64,000 nucleotides of DNA from Algoriphagus hitonicola (GTDB lineage: Bacteria; Bacteroidota; Bacteroidia; Cytophagales; Cyclobacteriaceae). The position numbers and the translations under genes were made by a program. A model generated the notes under the pieces. It had not been told where the DNA came from. It was given only the letters and a program-made list of their open reading frames with translations, and made no database searches. Shown here piece by piece: positions 35,628-43,838 of this stretch (position 1 is the first letter of the stretch; each line of letters begins with the position of its first letter). The stretch spans positions 18,131 through 82,130 of the forward strand of contig NZ_FOPC01000017.1 in the NCBI RefSeq assembly GCF_900113375.1, in the 5' to 3' direction.

Positions 35628-36647
35628 TTAATACCACTGACCTATTTTTCGGTTTTGCAAATTAAAAATCCCACTGCCCCGATATTCGATACCATTGTGT
35701 GAATGTTTCATCACTACACCGCATCCACCGATTTTGCATCGCTTGGTGCCAGGAATCCGTAAGGAAAACCCAACTTGCATGGCATATACTTGCTGTTCAA
35801 TATCTTGGAACTCCGAATAATCTGAGGAGGCATAGCTAAATCCTCGGAATTCAACTCCTCCTTTGACAAAAAACTTGGTGTATTCGGAAAAATCCCGCTC
35901 CAATCGCAGCCCAATACCATAATAGGGCTCGTCCGCCACAGCCAATCTAGGCGTGTAGGGAGTCCCATCGGCTACCAAAGAAGGATCAATGGCATTTTTC
36001 AAAGTTAACTGTCCAAATTCCGCTTCTGCGATTACCCGCCAGGGATAGACTTGCCGTACCCGCTGACGCAATTCGGATTGCATATAAAGATTTGCAGAGG
36101 CGTAGTTTCTATACCTCCACTGTAAATACTTCGCGCGTTTTCTAGCATCCCATAGAATCAATCCCACGGTTCCGTACAACTTACTGACTTGATAGGTACT
36201 TCCTTCAAAGGGTATTTCCCAATTCTGTCCTCTCATCGGACTCAGGTTGCCCCACTCCTGTCCATAGCCACCTCCGACGGTGATGATGTTGAAAACATTG
36301 ATGCGGAGACCGGCATTGAAAACAGGAAACGTCCAGTCCTGACTGTTCATTTCCAAGGGATTTTCCTCTGAAATATCCAATGGCTCGTCGAAATTTTGAA
36401 ATTGCGATAGGAAATAACTATCGGGCCTTTCGGAATAAAAACTTGTACCAAACTGATGATAGGCTCCTCCGGTGGAAAGTTCCAAGGCAAATTGCTCCAA
36501 TACATTTCTAAAGATATTCCCAACCGCAGACTCGCTTTTTGGATTTTTGGCCTTGGTCGTTATGCCAAAAATATCATCTTCCTGAGCCAAAATAACTGTA
36601 CTACTCAAGAGGAAAATTCCGCTGAAAATGAGGATTGATTTTTTCAT
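35628..36647 (-). CDS. Outer-membrane beta-barrel-like secreted protein, unknown
   Basis: 339 residues with a signal peptide (about 1-21, ending STVILAQ). The mature part alternates short amphipathic strands with aromatic residues (FALELSTGGAYHQFGTSFYS, AGLRINVFNIITVGGGYGQEW, LYGTVGLILWDARKRAKYLQW, YYGIGLRLERDFSEYTKFFVKGGVEF, VYAMQVGFSLRIPGTKRCKIGGCGVVMKHSHNGIEYRG), typical of small outer-membrane barrels. The C-terminal cysteine pair (CKIGGCG) is noteworthy. I recognise no named family. Monocistronic on the minus strand, 96 bases after the gyrA start. Confidence 0.7.
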   Translation of the reverse strand: MKKSILIFSGIFLLSSTVILAQEDDIFGITTKAKNPKSESAVGNIFRNVLEQFALELSTGGAYHQFGTSFYSERPDSYFLSQFQNFDEPLDISEENPLEMNSQDWTFPVFNAGLRINVFNIITVGGGYGQEWGNLSPMRGQNWEIPFEGSTYQVSKLYGTVGLILWDARKRAKYLQWRYRNYASANLYMQSELRQRVRQVYPWRVIAEAEFGQLTLKNAIDPSLVADGTPYTPRLAVADEPYYGIGLRLERDFSEYTKFFVKGGVEFRGFSYASSDYSEFQDIEQQVYAMQVGFSLRIPGTKRCKIGGCGVVMKHSHNGIEYRGSGIFNLQNRKIGQWY

Positions 36648-36691
36648 GAATTAAAAACGTATCAAGTTTCGTTCCAGTGTAAAAGTATAAA

Positions 36692-36717
36692 AAAAGCCTC
36701 CCGTTGGGAAGGCTTTT
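36692..36717. terminator. Intrinsic terminator
   Basis: AAAAGCCT (36692-36699) pairs with AGGCTTTT (36710-36717), with an inner CCC/GGG and a one-base bulge. It lies downstream of the minus-strand acidic secreted-protein gene whose stop is at 36747. Confidence 0.75.
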
Positions 36718-36746
36718 GATTCAATCGCGAAAATGAATCGTAAAAT

Positions 36747-37283
36747 TTATTTTCCGTCTTCAGCAGCTTCTGCTTCACCGTCCTCTTTTTCAGCAGCACG
36801 CTCAGCATCTTTTTCTGCTTTGATTTCTGTAATCATAGAATCCAGCTTTTCTTTCAAAGCAGGATCTTCTTTGGTTGCAGCTAAAACCTTATTATAAACT
36901 GGAACACTTATTACATCACTTTCAGTAATCAATTCAGTTTTATAATCCACCATGCTTTGTTGAAGGGAATTCTGAAAATCCAAAATAGCTTGATATGCTG
37001 CTTTTTCTTCTTCTGTTACTTCAGCTTCCGCCATTTTTGCATCATCTCCCCACGCTGCTTTGATTTCATTATATCGCGCACCGCCATCGATCACCTCATT
37101 CTCGAGAACCATATTTCTCAATTCCTCAGTTTTATCATCTTTATATAATAAGGTCATTGCCTCCATGGTTGCATACTGAGTAAGCTCCTCATCAGTTACT
37201 GGTTCAGCAGCTTCTTCTTCCTGCGCATAAGCGGACATCCCGAACAAAGCGAAAAACGCTCCAAATAGCAATACTTTTTTCAT
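36747..37283 (-). CDS. Acidic exported protein, DUF4168-like
   Basis: 178 residues from the ATG at 37283; a TTG two codons earlier is less likely. Signal peptide about 1-20 (MKKVLLFGAFFALFGMSAYAQ). The mature protein is acidic and helical. The blocks VTDEELTQYATMEAMTLLY near the start and VPVYNKVLAATKEDPALKEKLDSMI near the end resemble the pattern of DUF4168 proteins (DEEL-x-x-[FY]A and YNxI...DPxLxxK). The tail is low-complexity Glu/Ala/Lys. Probably periplasmic, of unknown function. It has its own terminator; 114 bases separate it from the outer-membrane protein start downstream in transcription. Confidence 0.65.
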   Translation of the reverse strand: MKKVLLFGAFFALFGMSAYAQEEEAAEPVTDEELTQYATMEAMTLLYKDDKTEELRNMVLENEVIDGGARYNEIKAAWGDDAKMAEAEVTEEEKAAYQAILDFQNSLQQSMVDYKTELITESDVISVPVYNKVLAATKEDPALKEKLDSMITEIKAEKDAERAAEKEDGEAEAAEDGK

Positions 37284-37403
37284 AATCAATCGTGAGTTTA
37301 GTTTTTTCTAAGATTGCAATAAACTAGCCAATGCCCAATTTATCAAGGATTTTCTCGCTGAATTAAGATTTTTTAGGATAAGTGGTCAAGAAAATAAGCC
37401 TAT

Positions 37404-38054
37404 TTACAGTCTTTTCAATTCTGCGATCGTCTCTATGGGTTTTAAAGAACTAAAGACAAAACTTCCCGCAACCAAAACATCTGCTCCAGCTTCAATCAAT
37501 TTTGGTGCATTTTGCAAATTCACTCCTCCATCAATTTCAATTTGCGTTTTTGCTCCTTTGGATTCAATCAGCTGTTTTAGCTTTCTGACTTTCTGATAGG
37601 TGTTTTCGATGAATTTTTGACCACCAAAACCCGGATTAACAGACATCACACAGACCAAATCGATATCCTGAATCACATCTTCCAAAAGATCAACCGAAGT
37701 ATGGGGATTGATCGCAACTCCCGCCTGGGCACCCAATTGCTTAATCCCTTGCAGCGTGCGATGGAGATGGGTACAGGCTTCGTAGTGAACCGAGATAATT
37801 TCTGCCCCGGCATTTCGAAATGCTTCGAGATAGCGATCCGGGTCCACAATCATCAAATGGACGTCAAGTGGCTTTTTGGCATGCTTGGCAATGGCTTCTG
37901 TCACCGGAATACCAAAGGAAATATTGGGAACAAAAACACCATCCATGATATCCACATGAATGTAATCTGCTTCGGAAGCATTGAGCATTTCTACTTCTTT
38001 TTGCAGATTGGCAAAATCAGAAGCAAGAATAGAGGGAGCAATTTTAGCTGGCAT
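37404..38054 (-). CDS. rpe: Ribulose-phosphate 3-epimerase
   Basis: 216 residues, standard length. It interconverts ribulose-5-phosphate and xylulose-5-phosphate in the pentose phosphate pathway. Diagnostic stretches: IAPSILASDFANLQKEVEML, YIHVDIMDGVFVPNISFGIPV with metal-binding His and Asp, KPLDVHLMIVDPDRY, VMSVNPGFGGQKFIENTYQKV, and IEIDGGVNLQNAPKLIEAGADVLVAGSFVF with the second catalytic Asp. Cytosolic. It is separated by 55 bases from the subtilase gene on the same strand, which lies upstream in transcription. Confidence 0.96.
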   Translation of the reverse strand: MPAKIAPSILASDFANLQKEVEMLNASEADYIHVDIMDGVFVPNISFGIPVTEAIAKHAKKPLDVHLMIVDPDRYLEAFRNAGAEIISVHYEACTHLHRTLQGIKQLGAQAGVAINPHTSVDLLEDVIQDIDLVCVMSVNPGFGGQKFIENTYQKVRKLKQLIESKGAKTQIEIDGGVNLQNAPKLIEAGADVLVAGSFVFSSLKPIETIAELKRL

Positions 38055-38109
38055 AAGGGGGAAAATTATTCACAAAACAAATAAAATTTTGCTCCCAAGC
38101 CAAAAAGGT

Positions 38110-39780
38110 TTAATACCTAAAAAGCTTGGTTCTTTTAATCGACTTGGAGTCTTGGATTTGTATGATGTACAATCCCGGATTAACGCTCGAAAAATCAACT
38201 CGGAAAGGAATCTTGGAATCCTCTCGTTGAACCTCAGTTTTCAAAATGATTTTTCCGCTCATGTCCAGCAATTCGAATTCATAAATTAATCCTGAGCTGT
38301 ATTCAAGCAAAAGCTCATCTCCATACAAAGGATTGGGATAAACCTTCCAGATTAGTTCCTCTTTTTCATCCTCCACATCTAATATCTCTCCGTAGTATGC
38401 ATCCCAAAAATTGGGGATGCCATATCCGATGATGGTATCCGGATCATCTGAATTTGTAGCAGATCTCAATAAATTCTCTACCAACTGAGCTCGTGTCCAT
38501 TCTGGCCGAGCTTCCCAAAGACCAGCGGCCAGAGCGGTAATCTGCGGAGCGGAAAAGGATGTTCCACTTGCAAAACCCACATTATCGTTGGACCGAATGA
38601 TCGCTGTACCATTTCCAAAAGTGACCAAATCAGGCTTGATTCGATCATCCGCTGTAGGTCCTCTCGAACTGAAAGAAGAAGGCTCCAAATCCTGATTGAG
38701 CGAACCGATCGACAAAGCCATAGGAGAATCTGCCGGAGGTGAAATTGAGCGTTCCCCAGGACCTTCATTACCGGAGCTCGCCACGACCAAAATCCCTTTT
38801 TCGGAAGCAAAATTGGCCGCTTGGGTCACAATTGCTGTTTTTCCGTCAATTTGCTCTGCGGTATAATTCATATTGGGATCATCGAAGAAATTATTATACC
38901 CCAAGGAGCCATTAATAATATCCGCGCCGAGAGAATCTGCATATTCTGCAGCTCTTAGCCAATTAAATTCCTCGATTCGGTATTCGGTAGCCACCTCTTC
39001 AGTGATCGCCAAAATGTAATTGGCATCAGGCGCTCCAGCTATAAACTTTTCGGGATCATTGCTGGCAATGACCGATAGTACATTGGTGCCATGCTGATTA
39101 TCGATAAAGACATTATCATTCCACGGCCGGACTACATCGATAGATCCGACGATTTGATTATTATCCACCAAATGACCAAGTGCCGAACTGGTATTGACCC
39201 CGGGATAGCCTGCATCAAAAACCGCAACAGTCACCCCCGCCCCCTTAAAGCCTTCTTCGTGCATCAGATTGATTCCCAATAATTCATTTTGAAAATCAGT
39301 GGGAAATTCCATCGACTTGAGCATTCTTGCTGCTTTTCTTCGCTCAGTATTGAATGAAAACTTAGCGTTTAACATCGACCCTAAACTCGTTCGCTCATTC
39401 AGCGGAGGCGGATTATACCCGTATCCAATCAGTTCTACCCGTTCCACAAAAGGAAGGGATGATATAGGTTCGATTTGATCTTGCTCCAAGACTACCACAG
39501 ATGCGTTGAGCCATTTGGTATGATATAAAATAGCAACTGCTTCTTCTTGGACAGCTTCCACATATTTGGGTGAAACAGGAAGATCCGTACTGTCAACCGG
39601 AACAGCTTCTCTCAGTCTTCGAAGCAGAGCTTTTTCGGTCAAAAAAGTCTCCGGGTCATCCAAACTTAAATTTTCCTGAGGTTTGAATTTGTAAAAAACT
39701 GCAAAACGATCCTGCGCTTGACCCGATGAGCCCAAAAATAAAAACATCAATAATCCGATAAGTAACTTATTGACGCTCAT
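38110..39780 (-). CDS. S8 family serine peptidase with type IX secretion sorting domain
   Basis: 556 residues. Signal peptide about 1-22 (ending SSGQAQ). The subtilisin catalytic domain spans about 165-450 with Asp189 in VTVAVFDAGYPGV, His230 in NQHGTNVLSV, the oxyanion Asn in VVASSGNEGPG, and Ser408 in FASGTSFSAPQITALAAG. Residues 23-150 look like an inhibitor-type propeptide. The C-terminal about 80 residues (WKVYPNPLYGDELLLEYSSG to YIIQIQDSKSIKRTKLFRY) are a type A sorting domain for the type IX secretion system, so the enzyme should reach the cell surface or medium. Its start overlaps the upstream lipoprotein gene by 14 bases. Confidence 0.93.
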   Translation of the reverse strand: MSVNKLLIGLLMFLFLGSSGQAQDRFAVFYKFKPQENLSLDDPETFLTEKALLRRLREAVPVDSTDLPVSPKYVEAVQEEAVAILYHTKWLNASVVVLEQDQIEPISSLPFVERVELIGYGYNPPPLNERTSLGSMLNAKFSFNTERRKAARMLKSMEFPTDFQNELLGINLMHEEGFKGAGVTVAVFDAGYPGVNTSSALGHLVDNNQIVGSIDVVRPWNDNVFIDNQHGTNVLSVIASNDPEKFIAGAPDANYILAITEEVATEYRIEEFNWLRAAEYADSLGADIINGSLGYNNFFDDPNMNYTAEQIDGKTAIVTQAANFASEKGILVVASSGNEGPGERSISPPADSPMALSIGSLNQDLEPSSFSSRGPTADDRIKPDLVTFGNGTAIIRSNDNVGFASGTSFSAPQITALAAGLWEARPEWTRAQLVENLLRSATNSDDPDTIIGYGIPNFWDAYYGEILDVEDEKEELIWKVYPNPLYGDELLLEYSSGLIYEFELLDMSGKIILKTEVQREDSKIPFRVDFSSVNPGLYIIQIQDSKSIKRTKLFRY

Positions 39781-40441
39781 AAGACAGTAAATTCATGTGT
39801 AGTTTACTCCCTGAATCAATCAATTGTTCACCTAAGCAATCATTTCTAGAGCAATAGGTCAAAACCTCAGCGTATTTTTCGACCAACCCTACTCCCTTTT
39901 GGAATACTTCATATCGATTGTCCCGAAAGGTAATTTCATCGTCACTTTCTTCCTGAAGGATTTTAACCTGCGCATCCGATTCCGATGAGGAAATCACCTG
40001 AAGCTCGTATTCATCGCTATTTGCATTTCTGAATAAATTTCCATCCCATTTTTTCCCTTCAATCAAAGGAAAATCCAAGACAACTTCAGGCTGATTATTG
40101 ACCGTTCGGATCAATTTGTCCTCTCGGACTAGCAGGGTATATTCTTGGTCAAATTCCCAAGATTCCTGATCGGGAGATCGATACCTTGCCAGGACGAAAA
40201 CCTGTTCTCTTGCATCATTGACATAAATAGTCCGAATATGATCCCGAAGAAAATACGAAGAGTCTTCCGAATCATTTTCCCCAAAGTAAATGGTTTCATC
40301 CACGGAATAGGTCCAGGTACTACCCACCAGTAAGGGTTGAAAATCATATCCCTGCTCAAAAGTCGGAACCTCTACTTCCCGATCACAGGAAGCAAAAAGC
40401 ATCAAAATTACAAGATAAAAGAGAGCTCTAAATCGATCCAT
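39767..40441 (-). CDS. Lipoprotein, unknown function
   Basis: 224 residues. The N-terminus MDRFRALFYLVILMLFASC carries a lipobox (LFAS-Cys19), so it is a lipoprotein with a mature acidic start (DREVEVPTFEQG). The rest is beta-rich (LLVGSTWTYSVDETIYFGE, YTLLVREDKLIRTVNNQPEVVLDFPLIEGKKWDGNLF, YEVFQKGVGLVEKYAEVLTYC). The VGSTWTY...VGLVEK pattern is common in small surface lipoproteins of this phylum. It overlaps the start of the S8 peptidase by 14 bases in a different frame, which implies translational coupling and possibly a shared role such as anchoring or chaperoning the protease. Confidence 0.78.
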   Translation of the reverse strand: MDRFRALFYLVILMLFASCDREVEVPTFEQGYDFQPLLVGSTWTYSVDETIYFGENDSEDSSYFLRDHIRTIYVNDAREQVFVLARYRSPDQESWEFDQEYTLLVREDKLIRTVNNQPEVVLDFPLIEGKKWDGNLFRNANSDEYELQVISSSESDAQVKILQEESDDEITFRDNRYEVFQKGVGLVEKYAEVLTYCSRNDCLGEQLIDSGSKLHMNLLSYERQ

Positions 40442-40543
40442 AGTTCAATAGCATTTTTAAAAATAGAAGGATTAAATGAAAAAACCGAAAAGAATAATCG
40501 GCTCAATTTTCAATTTTATTAGGACTGGTCATGTTTGAGTTTT

Positions 40544-40551
40544 TACATTTG
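40544..40551 (+). promoter_or_regulatory. Bacteroidota -7 promoter motif (TACATTTG)
   Basis: TACATTTG matches TAnnTTTG exactly, 16 bases before the ATG at 40568. Its position inside the upstream open frame argues that translation begins at 40568, not at the TTG at 40535. Confidence 0.5.
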
Positions 40552-40567
40552 CGACAAATTCGATCCT

Positions 40568-41188
40568 ATGGCACTCAAGACTTTTGTAAAAATAAGTGGA
40601 ATTACCAATCTCAGTGACGCCAGATATTGTGCGGGAATGTACGTGGACCTGTTGGGTTTTGAGCTCGAGGAAGACTCGCCTAAATATGTCAGTCCCTCTC
40701 AATTTTCCGAAATCACCGGATGGGTTTCAGGTCCTGATTTCATAGGAGAATTTGACAAACTGGAAGCCAATCTGGTTCATCAGGTGATCGAAAACTACCC
40801 GGATCTAAACTGGGTGGAGCATTCGGATATTCGTACACTTTTTACCTTGGTAAAATCTGGAAAAAAGGGAATTTTAAAAATCCCGGTTGCAGATATCAAT
40901 AAATTGGACGAAGCCATCATCAATGAAATTCAAGATCACGAAATTTCCCTTCATGTGTTCACCGAAGACAGGGTTTTGTCTGAATCCGAGATGGCTGATC
41001 TCCATCGATTGGCAGCCGAAGTTCCAGTTTTAATCGGCGGTAATCTTCAGCCGGATTTGTTGGTCAACCTTCCCGAAAAGCTCGGATTAAAAGGAATCGC
41101 TCTTGATGGCGGAGAGGAAATCAAACCGGGCCTGAAAGATTTTGACGAATTGGCAGAAATACTCGAAGCACTAGAAATTGAGGATTAA
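40568..41188 (+). CDS. TrpF-like (phosphoribosylanthranilate isomerase) paralogue lacking the catalytic Cys
   Basis: 206 residues from the ATG at 40568, equal to TrpF length. The N-terminus TFVKISGITNLSDARYCAGMYVDLLGFELEEDSPKYVSP aligns by eye with TrpF (VKICGxTxxxDA...GADxLGF...SPRYVSP), and the C-terminus VPVLIGGNLQPDLLV and PGLKDFDELAEIL with its phosphate-binding end (VILAGGLNPENV...PGVKD). However, the catalytic cysteine of KICG is serine here, the SPRYV arginine is lysine, and the DxxxxGGTG segment bearing the catalytic aspartate is not recognisable. There is no trp operon around it. It may be a catalytically dead or refunctionalised TIM-barrel protein. Confidence 0.72.
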   Translation: MALKTFVKISGITNLSDARYCAGMYVDLLGFELEEDSPKYVSPSQFSEITGWVSGPDFIGEFDKLEANLVHQVIENYPDLNWVEHSDIRTLFTLVKSGKKGILKIPVADINKLDEAIINEIQDHEISLHVFTEDRVLSESEMADLHRLAAEVPVLIGGNLQPDLLVNLPEKLGLKGIALDGGEEIKPGLKDFDELAEILEALEIED

Positions 41189-41214
41189 GAAGCAAATAAA
41201 AAGCAAATCCCGCC

Positions 41215-41243
41215 CTAATATAGAGCGGGATTTATTTTTTGAG
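41215..41243 (+). terminator. Intrinsic terminator after TrpF-like gene
   Basis: AAATCCCGC (41215-41223) pairs with GCGGGATTT (41235-41243), followed by a T-run to 41250. Its A-rich left side also allows use by the convergent AKR gene. Confidence 0.82.
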
Positions 41244-41261
41244 CGGACTTTTCTCTTCGGA

Positions 41262-42212
41262 TTAACTATCCCAAAGATCAGATGGCTTATAGGGACTCTG
41301 AGGTCCTGTGAAAAAGCTCCCATCTACAAAGCGATGGGAAACTCCTATATTTTTGAGCGCCTCAAGATCCTCTTGATCCAATTCCAGTTCTGCAGCTTTT
41401 AGATTTTCTTGAATTCTCCCTTGGTTTACTGATTTTGGGATGACTACAATATCCCTTGAGATGGACCAGGCAATAAGGACCTGTCCCACGGATGCATCAT
41501 GCTTTTGGGCAATGTCTTTAACTACTTGATTTTCCAATAATTTGGGGTCGTCTTTGTGTCTCTCTGCCCTGCTATCCGGCGAACCTAAAGGACTATAAGC
41601 AGTCATCAAAATTCCATTGCTTTTGCAAAACTCCACCAACTCCTCTTGCGGTAAAAAGGGATGCATTTCCACTTGATTCATTTCTGGCTTTTGACCGGAG
41701 ACCGACATGATTTCGGTTAGTTTTTTCTGATTAAAATTAGAAACCCCGATATGTTTGGCTTTACCATGAATTCTCTGCTCTTGCATGGCCTGCCAGGTTT
41801 GTGTCAACGGCACGTCCTGATAAGTATAAAATTCCTCCCGGTGTGAGGCAAAACCTACCCCGTGCTTGAAAGAAATTGGCCAGTGAACCAAATATAAATC
41901 CAAATAATCCAGTCGGAGATCATTCAAAGTCTTATCCAATGCCGGTCCCACGTCCTCATAGCGGTGCGAGTCATTCCAGAGTTTGGAAGTAATAAATACC
42001 TCAGAGCGCTTGACCAATCCATCACCGAAAGCATCTGCCAAACCTTGGCCTACCTCCTTCTCGTTCTGATAGATGGCAGCACAGTCTATGTGTCTATATC
42101 CGGCTTCCAATGCCCAATAAACTGCCTTTCGGACTTCTCCTGGTTTACTTTTCCAAGTGCCCAAACCGATAATCGGCATGGTATCTCCATTTTCAAATCT
42201 GACTATATTCAT
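41262..42212 (-). CDS. Aldo/keto reductase
   Basis: 316 residues from the ATG at 42212 (MNIVRFENGDTMPIIGLGTW), the family-typical N-terminus; an in-frame ATG at 42275 adds a basic, unconserved stretch. AKR motifs: GYRHIDCAAIYQNEKEVG with catalytic Asp and Tyr, VFITSKLWNDSH with Lys, LDYLDLYLVHWP with His, KHIGVSNFN, EMHPFLPQEELVEFC, and the NADPH-binding VVIPKSVNQGRIQENL. It reduces aldehydes or ketones in the cytosol; the substrate is open. It resembles AKR1-type aldehyde reductases. It lies 59 bases after the start-proximal end of a DUF2867-SDR gene on the same strand and may be co-transcribed with it. Confidence 0.92.
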   Translation of the reverse strand: MNIVRFENGDTMPIIGLGTWKSKPGEVRKAVYWALEAGYRHIDCAAIYQNEKEVGQGLADAFGDGLVKRSEVFITSKLWNDSHRYEDVGPALDKTLNDLRLDYLDLYLVHWPISFKHGVGFASHREEFYTYQDVPLTQTWQAMQEQRIHGKAKHIGVSNFNQKKLTEIMSVSGQKPEMNQVEMHPFLPQEELVEFCKSNGILMTAYSPLGSPDSRAERHKDDPKLLENQVVKDIAQKHDASVGQVLIAWSISRDIVVIPKSVNQGRIQENLKAAELELDQEDLEALKNIGVSHRFVDGSFFTGPQSPYKPSDLWDS

Positions 42213-42271
42213 TTTGGATTTAGGTTTTTTATGGTTGGGTTTAGATTCTGATTGATTTCTCCAAAAGTTAA

Positions 42272-43678
42272 TCAATCTACTTTTCTTTCTAAGTATTTTT
42301 TAAAACGATTCATCACCCAAAGGTGAAATCTTGCCTGAGTAGTAACGTATACGTACCAAGGCAATCTCGGAACAAACTCATGAATGGCAGATAAAATATA
42401 ACTGCCACCCAACACACCCCTAAACTCCAGCCATCCATAATCAAATCGCTTAACCAGCCATCCTCCTGTGATATAAAAAAGCTGACGGTCATTGTCACTT
42501 CGATCCGGAATCATGGTCAATTGAAGCATGGGTTTCTTGCCCCATAAGAGGTGAAATCCGATATCTCCGGTTTCCGTTCGCTTTCCATTGATGAGGAATT
42601 TGAAAAAGCTCGGCAACCAAATATTGTAGCGATTTGCCACCCAGGTAGCCGAATGTCCACTTCTATTACTCATTCGCTGAATACTACGAACGGTATTTCT
42701 CACGCCTTTATTCTTGTAAAAAACCGGTAAAACAGGATTTTCCTTTGAGTTCAGCGCGATATCCGCAGCTTCTTCATAGCTGAGATAATCGATTTCTTTT
42801 TCTTTAAATGCCAATTCAGGGGTAACTGTCAAGGTATGGCGTAGACTTTCTACCAAAGGCGAAACCAGCTGCGGAGGACTTTCTCCGAATATACCCACCC
42901 ATAATTTACTTAACCCTAAAGAAAAAACAGGAACAGAGAATACGAGCCTTTTTTTACCCATTACTTTGGCAGTACGTTCAAGCATATTCCGGTAGGTCAT
43001 CACCTCAGGATTTCCGATTTCGATCACTTTGTCAAAAACCTGGGCATTACCAATACAGGTATCCATGATATCCAAGGTATCCCTCAAAGAAATCGGCTGA
43101 GTTTCGGATTCAGTCCATTTAGGACACATCAAAACAGGCAGTTTTCTAACCAGATTTTTGATCATATCAAAACTCGAGCCTCCAGGTCCTACAATGATAG
43201 ATGCTCTCAAAGCCGTGAGTTTGGCGGATCGAGATCCCAAGGTTCTCTCTACTTCCAAGCGGCTTCTCAGATGGCGAGAAAGCTTACTTTCAGGCTCCTC
43301 TGGAAGCAAGCCTCCCAAATAGATGATTTGCTGAACTTGGTTCAATGCCGCTGCCCTACTAAAATTATCTGCCAGCAATAAATCCGTATCTTCAAAACTC
43401 CCCTGATTTAATCGCGTCGAGGCATTCATCGAATGCACCAAATAAATGGCAACATCCACTCCATTGAGCGCCTCCACGGTACTCGTAATCGAATACAATT
43501 CCACTTGCCTCCACTCTACTTCGGGATGAGGATTTTTTTTCACCTTTTTCCGACTGAGTGCTACAATATGATATTTATCTTTGAACTGATGAATAAACCA
43601 ACGACCGATATATCCTCCAGCCCCAGCTATTGCTACGGTTGGTTTTCGTTGATCAAAGGTGCTTGAGACTGGCTTCAT
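42272..43678 (-). CDS. SDR family oxidoreductase with C-terminal DUF2867
   Basis: 468 residues. The N-terminal half is an atypical/extended SDR: VAIAGAGGYIGRWFIHQFKDKYHIVALSR (NAD(P) binding), VDVAIYLVHSMNAST, IIYLGGLLPEE, RASIIVGPGGSSFDMI. The C-terminal part (about 330-468) matches the DUF2867 shape (SVQRMSNRSGHSATWVANRYNIWLPSFF, FHLLWGKKPMLQLTMI, DYGWLEFRGVLGGSYILSAIHEFVPRLPWYVYVTTQARFHLWVMNRF). Such fusions resemble plastid-type NAD-dependent epimerases and UbiE-associated proteins, but no reaction is established. Cytosolic. Probably co-transcribed with the AKR gene downstream. Confidence 0.82.
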   Translation of the reverse strand: MKPVSSTFDQRKPTVAIAGAGGYIGRWFIHQFKDKYHIVALSRKKVKKNPHPEVEWRQVELYSITSTVEALNGVDVAIYLVHSMNASTRLNQGSFEDTDLLLADNFSRAAALNQVQQIIYLGGLLPEEPESKLSRHLRSRLEVERTLGSRSAKLTALRASIIVGPGGSSFDMIKNLVRKLPVLMCPKWTESETQPISLRDTLDIMDTCIGNAQVFDKVIEIGNPEVMTYRNMLERTAKVMGKKRLVFSVPVFSLGLSKLWVGIFGESPPQLVSPLVESLRHTLTVTPELAFKEKEIDYLSYEEAADIALNSKENPVLPVFYKNKGVRNTVRSIQRMSNRSGHSATWVANRYNIWLPSFFKFLINGKRTETGDIGFHLLWGKKPMLQLTMIPDRSDNDRQLFYITGGWLVKRFDYGWLEFRGVLGGSYILSAIHEFVPRLPWYVYVTTQARFHLWVMNRFKKYLERKVD

Positions 43679-43838
43679 AAAAATGATTTCATAAATAATA
43701 ACTCAAAAAGGAAAGGCCTGTTTGGAAATATCCTATGCAAAAAGTTATTATCAGCCCAATTTAGAGACTTAATCCAACATTTGCGGATCAAAACCGATAA
43801 TAGTTTTCTCCTTTACCTCTCTACAACAAACTCCCCCA

